This document shows, piece after piece, positions 52,305 to 61,916 of a DNA stretch of 64,000 bases. Source of the DNA: Ascarosepion bandense (taxonomy: Eukaryota; Mollusca; Cephalopoda; Sepiida; Sepiidae); contig JBBBDQ010001027.1 of assembly GCA_037127315.1 (NCBI GenBank), forward strand, positions 3,956,001-4,020,000, given 5' to 3'. A program made the position numbers and the translations under genes. Each line of letters begins with the position of its first letter. The first letter of the stretch is position 1. The notes beneath the pieces were generated by a model that ran no database searches, was not told the origin of the DNA, and saw nothing but the letters and a program-made list of their open reading frames with translations.

Positions 52305-52466
52305 TGTTATAAATTGCTACTAATGGTAATATTATGTCTTGCCTGACTCCAAGAATACCCTAATGAACACTCTCTTGGAACTCTAGTGCTGAACTCTTTG
52401 AGTTCTTTATATAAGGCCCCTTGCCTAATTCATTTGTCTTACTCAGGCTGTCTTATTTACTTCACA
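52305..52466 (-). repeat. Gypsy 5' LTR
   Basis: The minus strand reads TGTGAAG to TTATAACA. It has a TATATAAAG promoter-like element near 52405-52413 and is directly followed by GTGGTGATGAGGAATC. It pairs with 47550-47716. Confidence 0.75.
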
Positions 52467-52479
52467 ATAAATGTCAAGG

Positions 52480-52570
52480 TAGACTGGGATCCCTAGCCTT
52501 GGCTAGCAGCCAGTCTAAGAGACAAACTATTTTGAATTCCAAAGCACTGTAAAAGGCAATAGGAAATCAA
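52480..52570 (+). repeat. SINE S1 body fragment
   Basis: TAGACTGGGATCCCTAGCCT and TGGCTAGCAGCCAGTCTA match the middle of the S1 body. Head and tail are missing. Confidence 0.55.
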
Positions 52571-53446
52571 TTTTTTCTAAAGACAATTCACAAACAGTAA
52601 AGAAAAACATTCTCTCGAGAAAACTGTAAACATCTACATCTTGAAGAGACATGGCTCACTTGCCTTGTCTGACAGCCAATGAAAGAAACTGGAAGCCAGA
52701 CCTATTCTTTCAGGAAGTAGGTGGTTGGGGAAGCAGCAACTCTTGAGAAGAAGCAGTCTTACTCCCGAGAGGCTGCTTCCCTGACCAAAACAGTTAGAAT
52801 CCTTTACTCTCTTGTGGTTAACTTTGGATAAAGAGACAGTGAAGGGGATTAAATCATAAAGGGGGTTGAATGGCACACTCTTCCCCCCTACCACTTCAAA
52901 TTCTGCAGTTGCATTATCATCAAACTATTGTTTTATCTTTTGCATTGAACCCAATCAGTAAAACAAAGGGGAGGGGTCTTGACATATGAGCAGCAAGAAA
53001 TCTCCATGGCCACCATTGTATATCACTGCCTTTCAACATAAATACCCACACTTTAGCAATGTATAAACATTTTTGTGTGTGTATGTGTACATCTTGTGCA
53101 TGTGCACGCATACATCTTGTGTGTGTGTGTGCACGTCTTGTGTATTTGTACATCTTAATTTTGTGTGTGTGCATGTTTTGTTTTCTACATGTGCATTCTT
53201 TTGTGTGTGTGAGTATTTTATTTTTGTTACCTATAGTATTCATTTGCTGATAAAAAAATGAACGACAACGTTGATAAAATAGTTTTGGCTTTATATAGAA
53301 GATGATGTCGAATTTTTATGGTTAGCTAATGTTTAGAATGATTCTGTTTTTTACAGATTATCAACCTTTTACAGGTTATTTAAAGCCAGAAAATATTTTT
53401 GATTGTAAGAATTTTTTAGGAGATAATAATGATTTACTGGTGTAAA
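52571..53446. other. Gene-free stretch
   Basis: Moderately GC-rich, unassigned sequence at 52600-52900 (an 86-codon minus frame without family resemblance), then TG-rich imperfect repeats with a recurring CATCTTGTG(T/C) phrase at 53070-53220. Confidence 0.5.
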
Positions 53447-53582
53447 TCCTATTTAACCCATAGCTAGGGGGAGAAAACATAGATGCATACTTTTCCCAGG
53501 GTATTTGTGTATCAGTAAATGCAGTAAATTCAACTCTCTGATTTCTTGTTCTGAGATGATATCCACTGCTCTACAACACGCA
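53447..53582 (-). repeat. tRNA-derived SINE S1, minus-strand copy
   Basis: On the minus strand: GTTGTAGAGCAGTGGATATC (A-box region), GAGTTGAATTTAC in place of the B box, AATACCCTGGGAAAAGTAT, and CCCCCTAGCTATGGGTTAAA. Only the 5' half is retained. Confidence 0.75.
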
Positions 53583-53892
53583 TTTATCGAGTAGCACGTG
53601 TAAATACAGGTACAGGGGAAAAAATAAAAAGCTTGTTAGAGAAATTGGAAGAATTTGTTTAAGGTCCCAGTTAACACAAATGGTTGCTAGACCAAACACA
53701 CCAATGGTCTTTAATATGCACGAGTATTTGGAAATGTTTTTTTTTGCAGTCACTCTACAGGTACTCACGATGGCTACCATTGGTCAGGAAACAAAATTGC
53801 ATACAAGGACAATTCTTTCATTGATGTGGCATGGCTCAGATTTTTACTTTCATCAGAGAATACAATCAAAACAACACACACATATATATGTG

Positions 53893-54924
53893 TCAAACCT
53901 TTTCAAACATTTGTGAGGAGATTGTCCAGCATTCACTGCCATATAGGAGGACTGATATTACGTAACAGTTCAGTAGTCTTTTCTTTGTTTCTGTTGCTTC
54001 AAGTCTCTTCTTCATCTGTGAGGAGATTGTCCAGCATTCACTGCCATATAGGACTGATATTACGTAACAGTTCAGTAGTCTTTTCTTTGTTTCTGTTGCT
54101 TCAAGTCTCTTCTTCATCTGTGTGGAGATTGTCCAGCATTCACTGCCATATTGGAGGACTGATATTACGTAACAGTTCAGTAGTCTTTTCTTTGTTTCTG
54201 TTGCTTCAAGTCTCTTCTTCATCTGTGAGGAGATTGTCCAGCATTCACTGCCATATAGGACTGATATTACGTAACAGTTCAGTACTCTTTTCTTTGTTTC
54301 TGTTGCTTCAAGTCTCTTCTTCATCTGTGAGGAGATTGTCCAGCATTCACTGCCATATAGGAGGACTGATATTACGTAACAGTTCAGTAGTCTTTTCTTT
54401 GTTTCTGTTGCTTCAAGTCTCTTCATCTGTGAGAAGATTGTCCAGCATTCACTGCCATATAGAAGGACTGATATTACGTAACAGTTCAGTACTCTTTTCT
54501 TTGTTTCTGTTGCTTCAAGTCTCTTCTTCATCGGTGAGGAGATTGTCCAGCATTCACTGCCATATATGAGGACTGATATTACGTAACACTTCAGTAGTCT
54601 TTTCTTTGTTTCTGTTGCTTCAAGTCTCTTCTTCATCTGTGAGAAGATTGTCCAGCATTCACTGCCATATAGGAGGACTGATATTACGTAACAGTTCAGT
54701 AGTCTTTTCTTTGTTTCTGTTGCTTCAAGTCTCTTCTTCATCTGTGAGAAGATTGTCCAGCATTCACTGCCATATAGGAGAACTGATAGTAACATAACAA
54801 TTTTAAAACTCTTGTCTTTGTTCCTTTGGATCAGGGTGAATGAGATTAGTTCCCCCTGATAGCATCGTTCATGAAGGAATTCTGAGGTGGGTGGGGAGTG
54901 CAAACGAAAAAATAAAATATTCAA
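53893..54924 (-). repeat. In-frame tandem array of a LINE-B RT segment (9 copies, 102/105 bp)
   Basis: GATTGTCCAG starts at 53920, 54025, 54127, 54232, 54334, 54436, 54541, 54646 and 54751. Spacings are 105 or 102, always a multiple of three. On the minus strand all units sit in a single 343-codon open frame. Each gives LLYGSECWTISSQ, then MKKRLEATETKKR and LLNCYVISV. In a LINE ORF2 these residues occur once, just before the MWFxRRML block seen at 57.5 kb. The plus strand is also open for 247 codons. Length variants are single trinucleotide losses (GGA or TTC). I see no promoter or start context supporting expression. Best read as a minisatellite seeded by a retrotransposon fragment. Confidence 0.9.
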
Positions 54925-55312
54925 AACATGTGGCTAGTTCTTATAAACGAACCAAGAGACATCATGAGACTTCAGAAACTTGTTTTTTGCTGGTTTATTC
55001 AAACATGTTCCTTTGGTTTTTCCATTAAATTATTTAATTGATCTTTGTCTGAGTGTTGATCCCTTATTTAAGATGAGATAACTACTGTTTTTTCTATTTC
55101 CTTTCTCTTAATTCTTTAATGATATATTAACTTTTTTTTTTTTTTTTTAAATTTTTGGTTATTTGTGAGGAATTTGTGAATTTTATTTCTTGGAGGTTTT
55201 TGGTACTTTGTTTTGGGATTTCTGAAGATAATTGATTTGTATATATAGTTTCTTTATTGTTTGAAATTGGCAAGATCAGGTTCATTTTGTTTACAGGGAC
55301 TTGCTTTATATT
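54925..55312. other. Gene-free stretch
   Basis: Unassigned T-rich sequence. No feature recognised. Confidence 0.5.
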
Positions 55313-55315
55313 TGA

Positions 55316-55844
55316 CTAGCAGTATAGCCCAGCGTTGCTCAGGTATAATGAAAGCTTTAAAACTAATCCATGGTCCAGGAGCTCAGACTCTTTGGACGTT
55401 GGCACAAAAGACTAAAAAGCAATAGTTGTTTTCAGTTAAAGCGAAACCGTAGACTGAAAGAAAAATGAATGGATGTAAGTCAAATATTGGTTTCCTGGTA
55501 TTGATATCAAATGTTTTTTTTGTTATAAACTGAATTATATATATATAATTGATTTTCTGCAATATTGTAAGAACTGCAACCTTTAAACTCCTAAATATCA
55601 TTTCTTATGTCTTTGTCTATGAGTGTATCAAATTTGATTAAAATTGGACCACTCCTTCTATAACCCGATTTTTTTCAATTATCGATTTTTGATATTTATC
55701 GGGGGTACCTCAACACAAAACCTAACTAAGAACACTCGCAGACACTTATAGTACAACTGTGTAAATTTTCAAGAAAATCGGTTCAACCATTTCAGATTCT
55801 ATAGGTAATGGACACACAGACAGACAAAGTTCCATTTATAAATA

Positions 55845-55846
<2 letters not shown>
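55316..55846 (-). mobile_element. Non-autonomous Helitron-like element, copy 3
   Basis: Minus-strand copy of 24083-24571. Its 3' end lies at 55316 as CTAG followed by T, preceded by the hairpin CCTGAGCAACGCTGGG. The 5' region with TTATTTATAAATGGAACTTT is at 55825-55846 and runs into a long TA tract. The CTAG-T junction fits Helitron insertion before T. Confidence 0.8.

Positions 55847-55849
<3 letters not shown>

Positions 55850-55897
<48 letters not shown>
55850..55897. repeat. (TA)n microsatellite
   Basis: About 23 TA units between the Helitron-like 5' end and block B. Confidence 0.95.
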
Positions 55898-55898
<1 letters not shown>

Positions 55899-56030
55899 TT
55901 TTAAATCCCAAAAAGAAATGTAGATAAAATCCCCAAAACCAGATCCTATTGATATTAATTTGATTAATATTAAAAATGATCCATTTGGAGGGCTCGATGT
56001 AAATCGTATTTATTTACAGAGCCAAATATG
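55898..56030 (-). repeat. Shared block B, minus-strand copy
   Basis: On the minus strand: GGCTCTGTAAATAAATACGA, CATCGAGCCCTCCAAATGGA, AATATTAATCAAATTAATAT and GGATCTGGTTTTGGGGATTT, then GGGATTTAAAATC and a TA tract. The order is as at 37848. Confidence 0.75.
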
Positions 56031-56119
56031 TATATTATATCAAATAAAATTTCTAATTCTACATACGTTGTATAACTATTTCAGCGAGAAAAAATATCAA
56101 ATCTACTCAAATACAAGTA

Positions 56120-56220
56120 CTCAACTTTATTTATACTTGAAATCTTATCCTTATCTTTGTTGTTATAACAATATTGAAGCTGTTGTGCACTCTATATACC
56201 CTTCATCAGGTATGTGTTGA
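56120..56220 (-). repeat. Repeat H1 with intact CTGATGA core
   Basis: The minus strand has ACCTGATGAAGGGTATATAG...GTGCACAACAGC followed by CTTCAATATTG where GAAACATTG would be expected, then the AAGATAAGGATAAGATTTC version of the shared H1 phrase. CTGATGA is intact but the GAAA box is lost, so a working hammerhead is unlikely. Confidence 0.4.
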
Positions 56221-56639
56221 TTTGAGTAACCATCGTGTTCTGATTAGTGTTTCATCATAGTTATTTTTTTTTTTCATGAAAACCAATTTTCATAAATAAC
56301 CACCTTCACTTCTATTTATATTCATCTATCATTAACTTGTTAACACTCTAAGTTGAGTGGCTCACAAGCCTTTTACTTAGTAAAGTTTAGTAAGAAAAAA
56401 TAACATAACTTGTCTCATTTTTATTTGAATCAAGTGTGCATTTATTTTATTTTATTTTCTATGGTTTTCTTTAGATGTTTCATATAGAACTTCATCAGAA
56501 ATGGTTTCTTCAAAGAGTGCTTTCAAAACCACAAGAGACCTGTCATTTGATGTTAAATGTGGTCTCTCCCTTCTGAAGCAAACGCTAACCCTTTCTGCTG
56601 ACAAGTTTTTTTGTCCCTGGTGCTCCAATCGCATGAATT
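56221..56639. other. Gene-free stretch
   Basis: Unassigned sequence. An overlapping minus frame (56452-56646) is not recognisable. Confidence 0.45.
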
Positions 56640-56875
56640 TAAGCATCTAGGTCCCAGCCTTTTACTGTTGAAATAGTTAAATGCAACCATCTCTTCTACT
56701 CTAATAGTTTCTTTTTTCGCATTTCCTCTGCTTTCTACCTTCCTTGATATCTGCAATTTCCAAAGATTTAAATGCAATGTCAATTGCCATCTTCTATTAG
56801 TTTCATACCATCCAGTCTTTTCTTTTTCGTTTGCTGTAATTCCTTGCACAGCGAAATGATTAAAAAATAGTTCTT
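56640..56875 (+). pseudogene. Decayed LINE-A tail
   Basis: GGTCCCAGCCTTTTACTGTT (SHPFTV block), TACTCTAATAGTTTCTTTTT (SFF block), TTTAAATGCAATGTCAATTG (FKCNVN block) and GTAATTCCTTGCACAGCGAA near the 3' end follow in LINE-A order. It is heavily mutated. Confidence 0.65.
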
Positions 56876-56929
56876 CAGCTGAAAGAAAAAAAAAACTGGG
56901 AGCTTGCTTGTTGTGAATGTGAAGAGACA

Positions 56930-57920
56930 AGCTCTCTTCCACGTCAGGCCAAGACTGGGATTCTTCTATGTGCCTTGTCCCTTCAGGACCTAGGTGATTA
57001 TGGCCCTCCACATCTCCCTGTCCTTTGTAGCTTTCAACAACCCTTCTCCACCATCCATCTGCCCAATTGTGTCACATGTTGTCTTCCCTTTATCCATCCC
57101 ATGAGCATCAAGTTCTCCAAGCCCTCCTTCCTCATTACTTCTATGTGCCCTGTCCTTTCAGGACGTAGGCGATCATGGCTCCCTATCTCTGGTGGCTCTT
57201 AGTACACTTTCACCTGTCACACCACGCAACCCTTGTTCCATCATCCACCTGATTAGGTTCTTCAAATATGTTATACGTTGCTTTCCCCTGTCTCTTTTTC
57301 CCTCTATCTGGCCTGTTAGTATCAGGTTCTCCAAGCCCTCTTTCCTCATTGTATGTCCCAGGAACTTGAGCTGTCTCTTCCTGATGCTCAGTATTAATTT
57401 CCTTTTTGTTTCCATCCTTTCCAAAACCTCATCATTGCTCACATGCTCGATCCATGATATCTGCAGCATCCTTCTGTTGAACCACATTTCAGTTGCTTCA
57501 TGTTTTTCTTTCATCTTTGATGATATTGTCCAGCATCCACTGCCATATGGAAGAAGTGACATCACATAGCAATCCAGTATTCTCCTCTTTGTTTCTAGCG
57601 AATTGTCCTGTTTTTTAATACTTTACTTAACTTCTGGAATGCTTCCTTCGTCATGCCAATTCACCTTTGGATCTCTGTGTCGCACTTTCCATCTTCTGTT
57701 AGAACACTTCCCAGGTATTTAAATTTTTGTACCTGCTTGATTTAGCATCCCCGACCTGTATTTGGCATATTGGGCTGCCCTGTTTACTGATGACCATGCA
57801 TTCGGTTTTCTTGCAGTTTATTTCTAGTCCTTTCTAGTCACTCTCTTCGGCTACCTTCTGTAGGAGGTCTTGGAGTTTCCTGATGTTAAATATCAGTTTC
57901 CTTTTTGTGTCCCATCTCTC
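56930..57920 (-). pseudogene. LINE-B reverse transcriptase C-terminal region
   Basis: On the minus strand from 57900 downward: a KLQDLLQKVAEES region and CKKTECMVISKQG (the RT palm/thumb junction KTxxMVxSK block), then in the 130-codon frame 57565-57173 PYGSGCWTIS, EATEMWFNRRMLQISW, KRQLKFLGHTMRKEGLENL and RGKQRITYLKNL. These blocks are the usual C-terminal half of a LINE ORF2. The 56963-57138 part is a second copy of the terminal region. No YADD box is visible, so the catalytic core is outside or lost. Confidence 0.85.
56963..57350 (-). repeat. 176-bp tandem duplication inside LINE-B tail
   Basis: TTCTATGTGCCNTGTCC starts at 56963 and 57139. Both units run through a CAACCCTTNTNCACCATCCA-like stretch to CCAAGCCCTCNTTCCTCATT. 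The terminal WRAMIADVLKGQGT-type coding end is therefore present twice. Confidence 0.8.
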
Positions 57921-58036
57921 CATTGGGATTTGATGCTAAAATTAGCACTCTGTGCAATAGATCCACATGGTACAGATAATAATTCCCCAATAGCGTAAGT
58001 TCAACTTTTTTTCCTACGTACTTTTTTTTTTAGGAT

Positions 58037-58345
58037 GTGCGTTGTGGTACAGTGGATATCGGCTCGGAACAAGACACCGGGGAGCCGAGTTCGAATTCCA
58101 GTTGAATACATTGTATTCACTTACGCGCAAATACCCTTGGGAAAGGTATTAATCCGTCTCTTCCTTCCAGTTATGGGTTAAATAGCAGGACAGATTGGGT
58201 TCTATAGCCTTGATCGGCAACCAGTCTACCACAGAAAGCAATGGCAACCTACTGCAGGATAATCTCCTGCCCAGTCAGTCATGTCTCTTTCGAAACATGA
58301 TCGCCCAAGCGTGTATCACGTATGGCACTTTAACTGACTGACTTT
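58037..58345 (+). repeat. tRNA-derived SINE S1, full-length reference copy
   Basis: The head GTTGTGGTACAGTGGATATC (A box) and, 29 nt on, GAGTTCGAATTCCAG (B box) are well kept. The body follows: AATACCCTTGGGAAAGGTAT, CAGTTATGGGTTAAATAGCA, GGGTTCTATAGCCTTG, AGCAATGGCAACCTACTGCA and TCATGTCTCTTTCGAAACAT, ending at CACGTATGGCAC...ACTGACTGAC. About 300 bp. Such tRNA-derived SINEs are well known in cephalopods and other molluscs; I cannot name the exact family. Confidence 0.85.
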
Positions 58346-58998
58346 TTACAGAGACTCTCTTAAATTCCTTGAATTTGTATTTTCTTTCAGGAACAGGCCT
58401 TGGAATTTTCACTGCACAAAGACATTTCTGATAAAAATAACATTTCGATCTTTGTTTTCTTAACCGACTCAACATTTTCTCAACATCAAGTAACTATCCC
58501 TAACCTGATAAAAATGTGCTAACAAGTATTTTTTTAACTCAGTTTTTGCAATTTTTAATTCCCAAAAAGAATTCAGATAAAGAATGACTGTTTTACTGAT
58601 ATGAACATTTCGGTTCTCATCCCTGTTATATCTGATGATTTTCACTAGAGATAAAGTGACAGCAAGATACTTTCATATTTCTGTGTATCTTTTAGTCTCT
58701 TATTTTTCTTAATTTTCATTTTTACATCAAAGACATACTTTAAAAGAAAATGAAATGTGACATTGGAATAGCAAAAAAAAAAGAGGATATAGGGCTTGGA
58801 AAGTTTAACACTTGCAGGAGGATTAGAGTAACTTAATAAGCTTGTGTAACTGGATCACAGAGCAGGAACTAGGAAGGTAAGTAAAGAAAAAAAAAAAGAA
58901 ACATTGCTATTCAAGGAGATCATGTGACAGCAAGTCTTTTCAGGACTTTAGGACTCTCTCAGTATTCTACCTGTTTTCAATAATGCTATTTTTTAAAT
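58346..58998. other. Gene-free stretch
   Basis: Unassigned sequence. GTGACAGCAAG occurs near 58648 and 58925 and again near 60770, with related flanks (AATAATGCTAT, AGTAATGCTGT). This indicates an old dispersed repeat. Confidence 0.45.
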
Positions 58999-59318
58999 AG
59001 TTCTAACTATTCTCTTACTTTCTTTTTCTTTTCATCTTTTTTTCAGTTTCTTCAAGTTGTGGAGAGCTATGGTTGTTTAAATGAAGAAAAAAGACACTGC
59101 ACACAGGAGAAAATCTGCCAGACAGTGGATGTCACTATTCCAGCAGATTACAGGGTAAGTCCAAAGGAAATTGAAAAGTTGAATAAAATTAGCAGAAACT
59201 CGAAGAAATGGTGCAACATGAAGGTGACAGTCATACCAGGCATAATCAGAGTACAAGGAATGATCTTGAAGAAACTGAAAAAAAGACAAAAAGAAAGTAA
59301 GAGAATAGTTAGAACTGG
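58999..59318. repeat. Inverted repeat bracketing a LINE fragment
   Basis: AGTTCTAACTATTCTCTTAC and TTTTTTCAGTTTCTTCAAG occur on the plus strand at 59000-59059 and on the minus strand at 59318-59267. A LINE-C coding fragment fills the loop and a 5S rRNA relic begins at the outer edge of the right arm. Confidence 0.85.
59060..59310 (+). pseudogene. LINE-C ORF C-terminal fragment
   Basis: The open frame (to 59343) reads KICQTVDVTIPADYRVSPKE, IEKLNKISRNSKKW and VTVIPGIIRVQGMILKKLKK. This order (IDVAIPxDxxxxxKExEK, then a W, then VxxIPVVIGALGxVxKxLEK) is the familiar terminal region of a widespread invertebrate LINE ORF, ending before the usual LLGTARILR block. An upstream CAG and downstream AGGGTAAGT look like splice sites but split this conserved block, so I treat them as chance. 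The fragment is truncated at both ends. Confidence 0.75.
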
Positions 59319-59418
59319 TATTCCCAAATGGTCACCCATTTAAGTACTGACCAGGCTCGATGTTGATCGGTGATCGGACGGGAACCGGTGTATTCAACAC
59401 GATATAGCCGTAGATTAG
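59312..59418 (-). pseudogene. 5S rRNA pseudogene or 5S-derived SINE head
   Basis: Minus-strand reading from 59418: TCTACGGCTATATCGTGTTG, AATACACCGGTTCCCGTCCG, ATCACCGATCAACATCGAGC, CTGGTCAGTACTTAAATGGG and TGACCATTTGGGAATACCAG. This follows a metazoan 5S rRNA from near its 5' end to about position 105, including the polymerase III internal control region. It has several substitutions and the 3' end is replaced by the inverted-repeat arm. Either a 5S pseudogene or the head of a 5S-derived (SINE3-like) retroposon. Confidence 0.85.
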
Positions 59419-59589
59419 AGAATAATATAGGTCATATTTTTATTACTTCGAAACTACCTCATAAAATAAATTCCGGCATTAAATGACCCATGAAAAATTT
59501 ATAAGCAGTCAAACAAACAAATCAAATTAAATCATCTTTGATTATCTTTTCGAAACTTTTCGGCCGTTATACTTTCCCGTCTTGAACAG

Positions 59590-59960
59590 GTGCATATCGA
59601 CCCGGGTCACCTAAATGGCATTCTGAACTGGATCTTTTTTTTTAAATGACAGGGGCAGACTGTTTTTGTTCCGTTACCTTTGTCTAAGGATATTTCATCT
59701 ATTTCTTAATTATTTCTGAGTTATTGCTTGTTCGTTTCCATTGAGTCTAAATAGGCAGAACGTCACTACAGTTTTAAAATCTTCTATGTACTAGGGTAGT
59801 AGCACCTATTAGGGTCCCTATTAAGTGCCTATCGATCTGTATAACCTGAATGGTATTTTAAACTGAACCCTTTTTTAAAACTACGCGGGTAGACTGTTTT
59901 CGTTCGGCTACCTTTGCCTAAGGATATTTCATGTATTTCTTAATTATTTCTTGTTTGTTT
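59590..59960 (+). repeat. Repeat T, two direct copies
   Basis: Copy one begins GCATATCGACCCGGGTCACC near 59592. Copy two begins CCTATCGATCTGTATAACCT near 59818. Both continue GGCAGACTGTTT or GGTAGACTGTTT, then TAAGGATATTTCAT and GTATTTCTTAATTATTTCT. A third copy lies at 17070. Spacing is about 226 bp. Confidence 0.75.
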
Positions 59961-60065
59961 CCATTGAGTCTAAATACAAACTGCCCAGCCAAAGGACTGA
60001 ACTCAGTATGTCAACAAATTCAAAAACTAACGCTCTAAACCACTAAGCAGAACGTTGCTACAGTT
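59961..60065 (-). repeat. tRNA-derived SINE S4-like head
   Basis: The minus strand reads TGCTTAGTGGTTTAGAGCGT (A-box-like) and, about 30 nt later, TGAGTTCAGTCCTTTGGC (B-box-like). It adjoins repeat T and may be the head of that element. Confidence 0.6.
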
Positions 60066-60957
60066 TGAAAATCTTCAAATTCAGGGTTAGCAATTATCTA
60101 TCGTACATATTGTAATGTTGCCCTCCTACGAGAAATGAACTTGTTTCAGCATTAAATACAAACAATACGAAAGCAACATGAAAGATCTCTTTCATGACAT
60201 TAATCCGTATAATATCCTACATTTTCTTAAAGAAATCAAACTATATTTCAAAATATAACTTCAACAAAACTACAATACAAAGCACACATATCACCGCCTC
60301 TAGTAATTATGTCCACACGAATATGTATATGTGTAAAAGCTGAGTATCATGTACCATGTATTCAATTGTGAAAGCAGAATAACATACACCATATTATTAT
60401 TATTATAGTTGCAAAGTGACATGATCTTTGGCAAAAAAAAAAAAAACAGAAACAGCAAAACTTGAAACTGAAATTTCACTTTATATTGGGTTTCTCTTCA
60501 CAATTATGCCCTTGAAAAATGAGGGATTCTGCCTACTCTGGCTCATCACTAGATAGCAGGATTGAAAAAGGTCTCTGCACTAGCATGCCAAGATGGTTAA
60601 ATGAGTAGCACGTGAATGACGACACACTTAAAAACACTACTCACCAAGCTATGACTTGCTTTAGCAATAACAAAGCTTCTACAGTTATTATCAACCTTGG
60701 CAGAATTCAAATTCTCCTCTTTCCTTCCCTCTTCCTAATGCTACTATTATCACTTATACTGGAAATAAGTGACAGCAAGTATATCCAGGATTTTCCTTGG
60801 ATTCCTATTTGTTTCCAGTAATGCTGTCATTAGGATTGCCCTAACACTACACTTGATTTCCAGTTTCTCTACTTTTTTTTTTTTTTTTTTTTGCCTTGGC
60901 TCTTTGAGACCTTTCCCAGTGTTCTGATAAGGACTGGCACAACTGTCATCATCCTAT
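60066..60957. other. Gene-free stretch
   Basis: Unassigned; a short ATT run near 60390 and poly-T at 60871-60892. No gene is recognised. Confidence 0.5.
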
Positions 60958-61078
60958 TCCACATTTTATGGCCACATTAAGTTGTTTAAACATGATGTGG
61001 CCATAAACCCAAGTTGTGGAATTTGGTGATCATATGTGAACGTTTTTTTTTTTTTTACCAGTTCACACATGATGACCA
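60958..61078. repeat. Two adjacent hairpins
   Basis: Hairpin one (60958-61023): TTCCACA...TTTATGGCCACAT pairs with ATGTGGCCATAAA...TGTGGAA. Hairpin two (61026-61078): GTGATCATATGTGAAC pairs with GTTCACACATGATGAC around poly-T. Confidence 0.8.
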
Positions 61079-61149
61079 AAGTTAAGCCATATTAATCCTG
61101 ATCAGCATCTTGATGGGTAACTATTTGGGAATATCAGGTGCTGTAAGCT

Positions 61150-61312
61150 TGGATGTGTGGGTAGTGTAATGAATCGGAATGGTTAATCAATGTGCCAAGT
61201 TCCAATTTCAATTGGATTTGTGATATTCACTTAGGCACAAATACCCTTGGGGAGAGGTATGAATCAACCTCTTCTCCCTCCAACTATGGGTCAATCAGTA
61301 AAACTTGTATTA
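61150..61312 (+). repeat. SINE S1, decayed plus copy
   Basis: GGGTAGTGTAATGAATCGGA (head), CAAGTTCCAATTTCAATTGG (B-box remnant), CACAAATACCCTTGGGGAGA and CTCCAACTATGGGTCAATCA follow S1 order. The 3' half is missing. Confidence 0.75.
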
Positions 61313-61916
61313 TTAAACTATAATCTCCAAGTGTTATATATTCTATGACCCACAGAATATAATTTTGCACAAAAGTTTATTTACATTAAACAAATATTAT
61401 TTAAGAGCAAGAATACAGGCTGGCAAACAAAAATTGTTTACATTAAATAAATATGATTTTAGAAAGGCAGGAATGTAGAGACCAGTGTTTGCATTGAAGG
61501 AATATAATTGTATTTTTGTGAGCAGTCATGTTCAAGGTCAGAATATAAACTAAAGAAAGACAAGAATTCAGATGATGCATCTGTGGCCCACAGAATATTA
61601 ATTCGATCATACAATAGCAAAGGAAGATGACGATGTCAAAGGTAGTTGGCCAAGGGCAATAAAAATAATTAATAATACGAAAATGATGAACAAATGGACT
61701 AGACAAAGATGAGGCAATCGAGCAAAATTCGGAAATCTCGGCTTATATAAGAGCATTTTTCTGACCAGAGGGAGAGATCAGAGAACAGTTGAGTTGGAGT
61801 GAATGCAAAGGAAGACAACTCCAGCCAGTCAACTCACTTGTATGTGCATGATTCCCTCTGACTACATCTTCACATACAACAGTCACCAAAGAGTATAAAA
61901 ATATAAGCTTATATAT
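61313..61916. other. Gene-free stretch
   Basis: Unassigned; the phrase TTTACATTAAA(C/T)AAATAT occurs twice (61379, 61438), each followed by similar text, indicating a local duplication of about 60 bp. Confidence 0.5.

Larger units (their letters stand above)
47550..52466 (-). mobile_element. Ty3/gypsy LTR retrotransposon, decayed, with nested insertions
   Basis: About 165-bp LTRs in direct orientation lie at 52305-52466 (5') and 47550-47716 (3'). Both start TGT and end ACA. Next to the 5' LTR the minus strand reads GTGGTGATGAGGAATC, resembling the post-LTR sequence of K02A2.6-like gypsy elements. Next to the 3' LTR it reads AAAAGGTGGGATGT, a polypurine tract. Gag, protease and the start of RT are readable at 50.1-52.2 kb. 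Most of pol (RT catalytic core, RNase H, integrase) is lost. Later insertions are a LINE-A tail (48.1-48.7 kb), repeat L (48.9-50.1 kb) and retroposon V (50.6-51.4 kb), which itself holds R2. It is inactive. Confidence 0.8.

Noticed and set aside
53826..54569. 247-codon plus-strand frame over the tandem array
   Set aside because: It is the complement of LINE-B coding repeats; its openness follows from one stop-free unit being copied at lengths divisible by three.
53893..54924. CRISPR array
   Set aside because: Units are contiguous with no unique spacers, encode LINE sequence and lie in a eukaryotic genome.
59047..59154. A 108-bp frame-preserving segment flanked by a polypyrimidine tract plus CAG and by AGG-GTAAGT, looking like a perfect host exon
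   Set aside because: The encoded peptide continues through the supposed donor into a conserved LINE terminal block, and the acceptor-like tract is an arm of an inverted repeat. It is a retrotransposon fragment.
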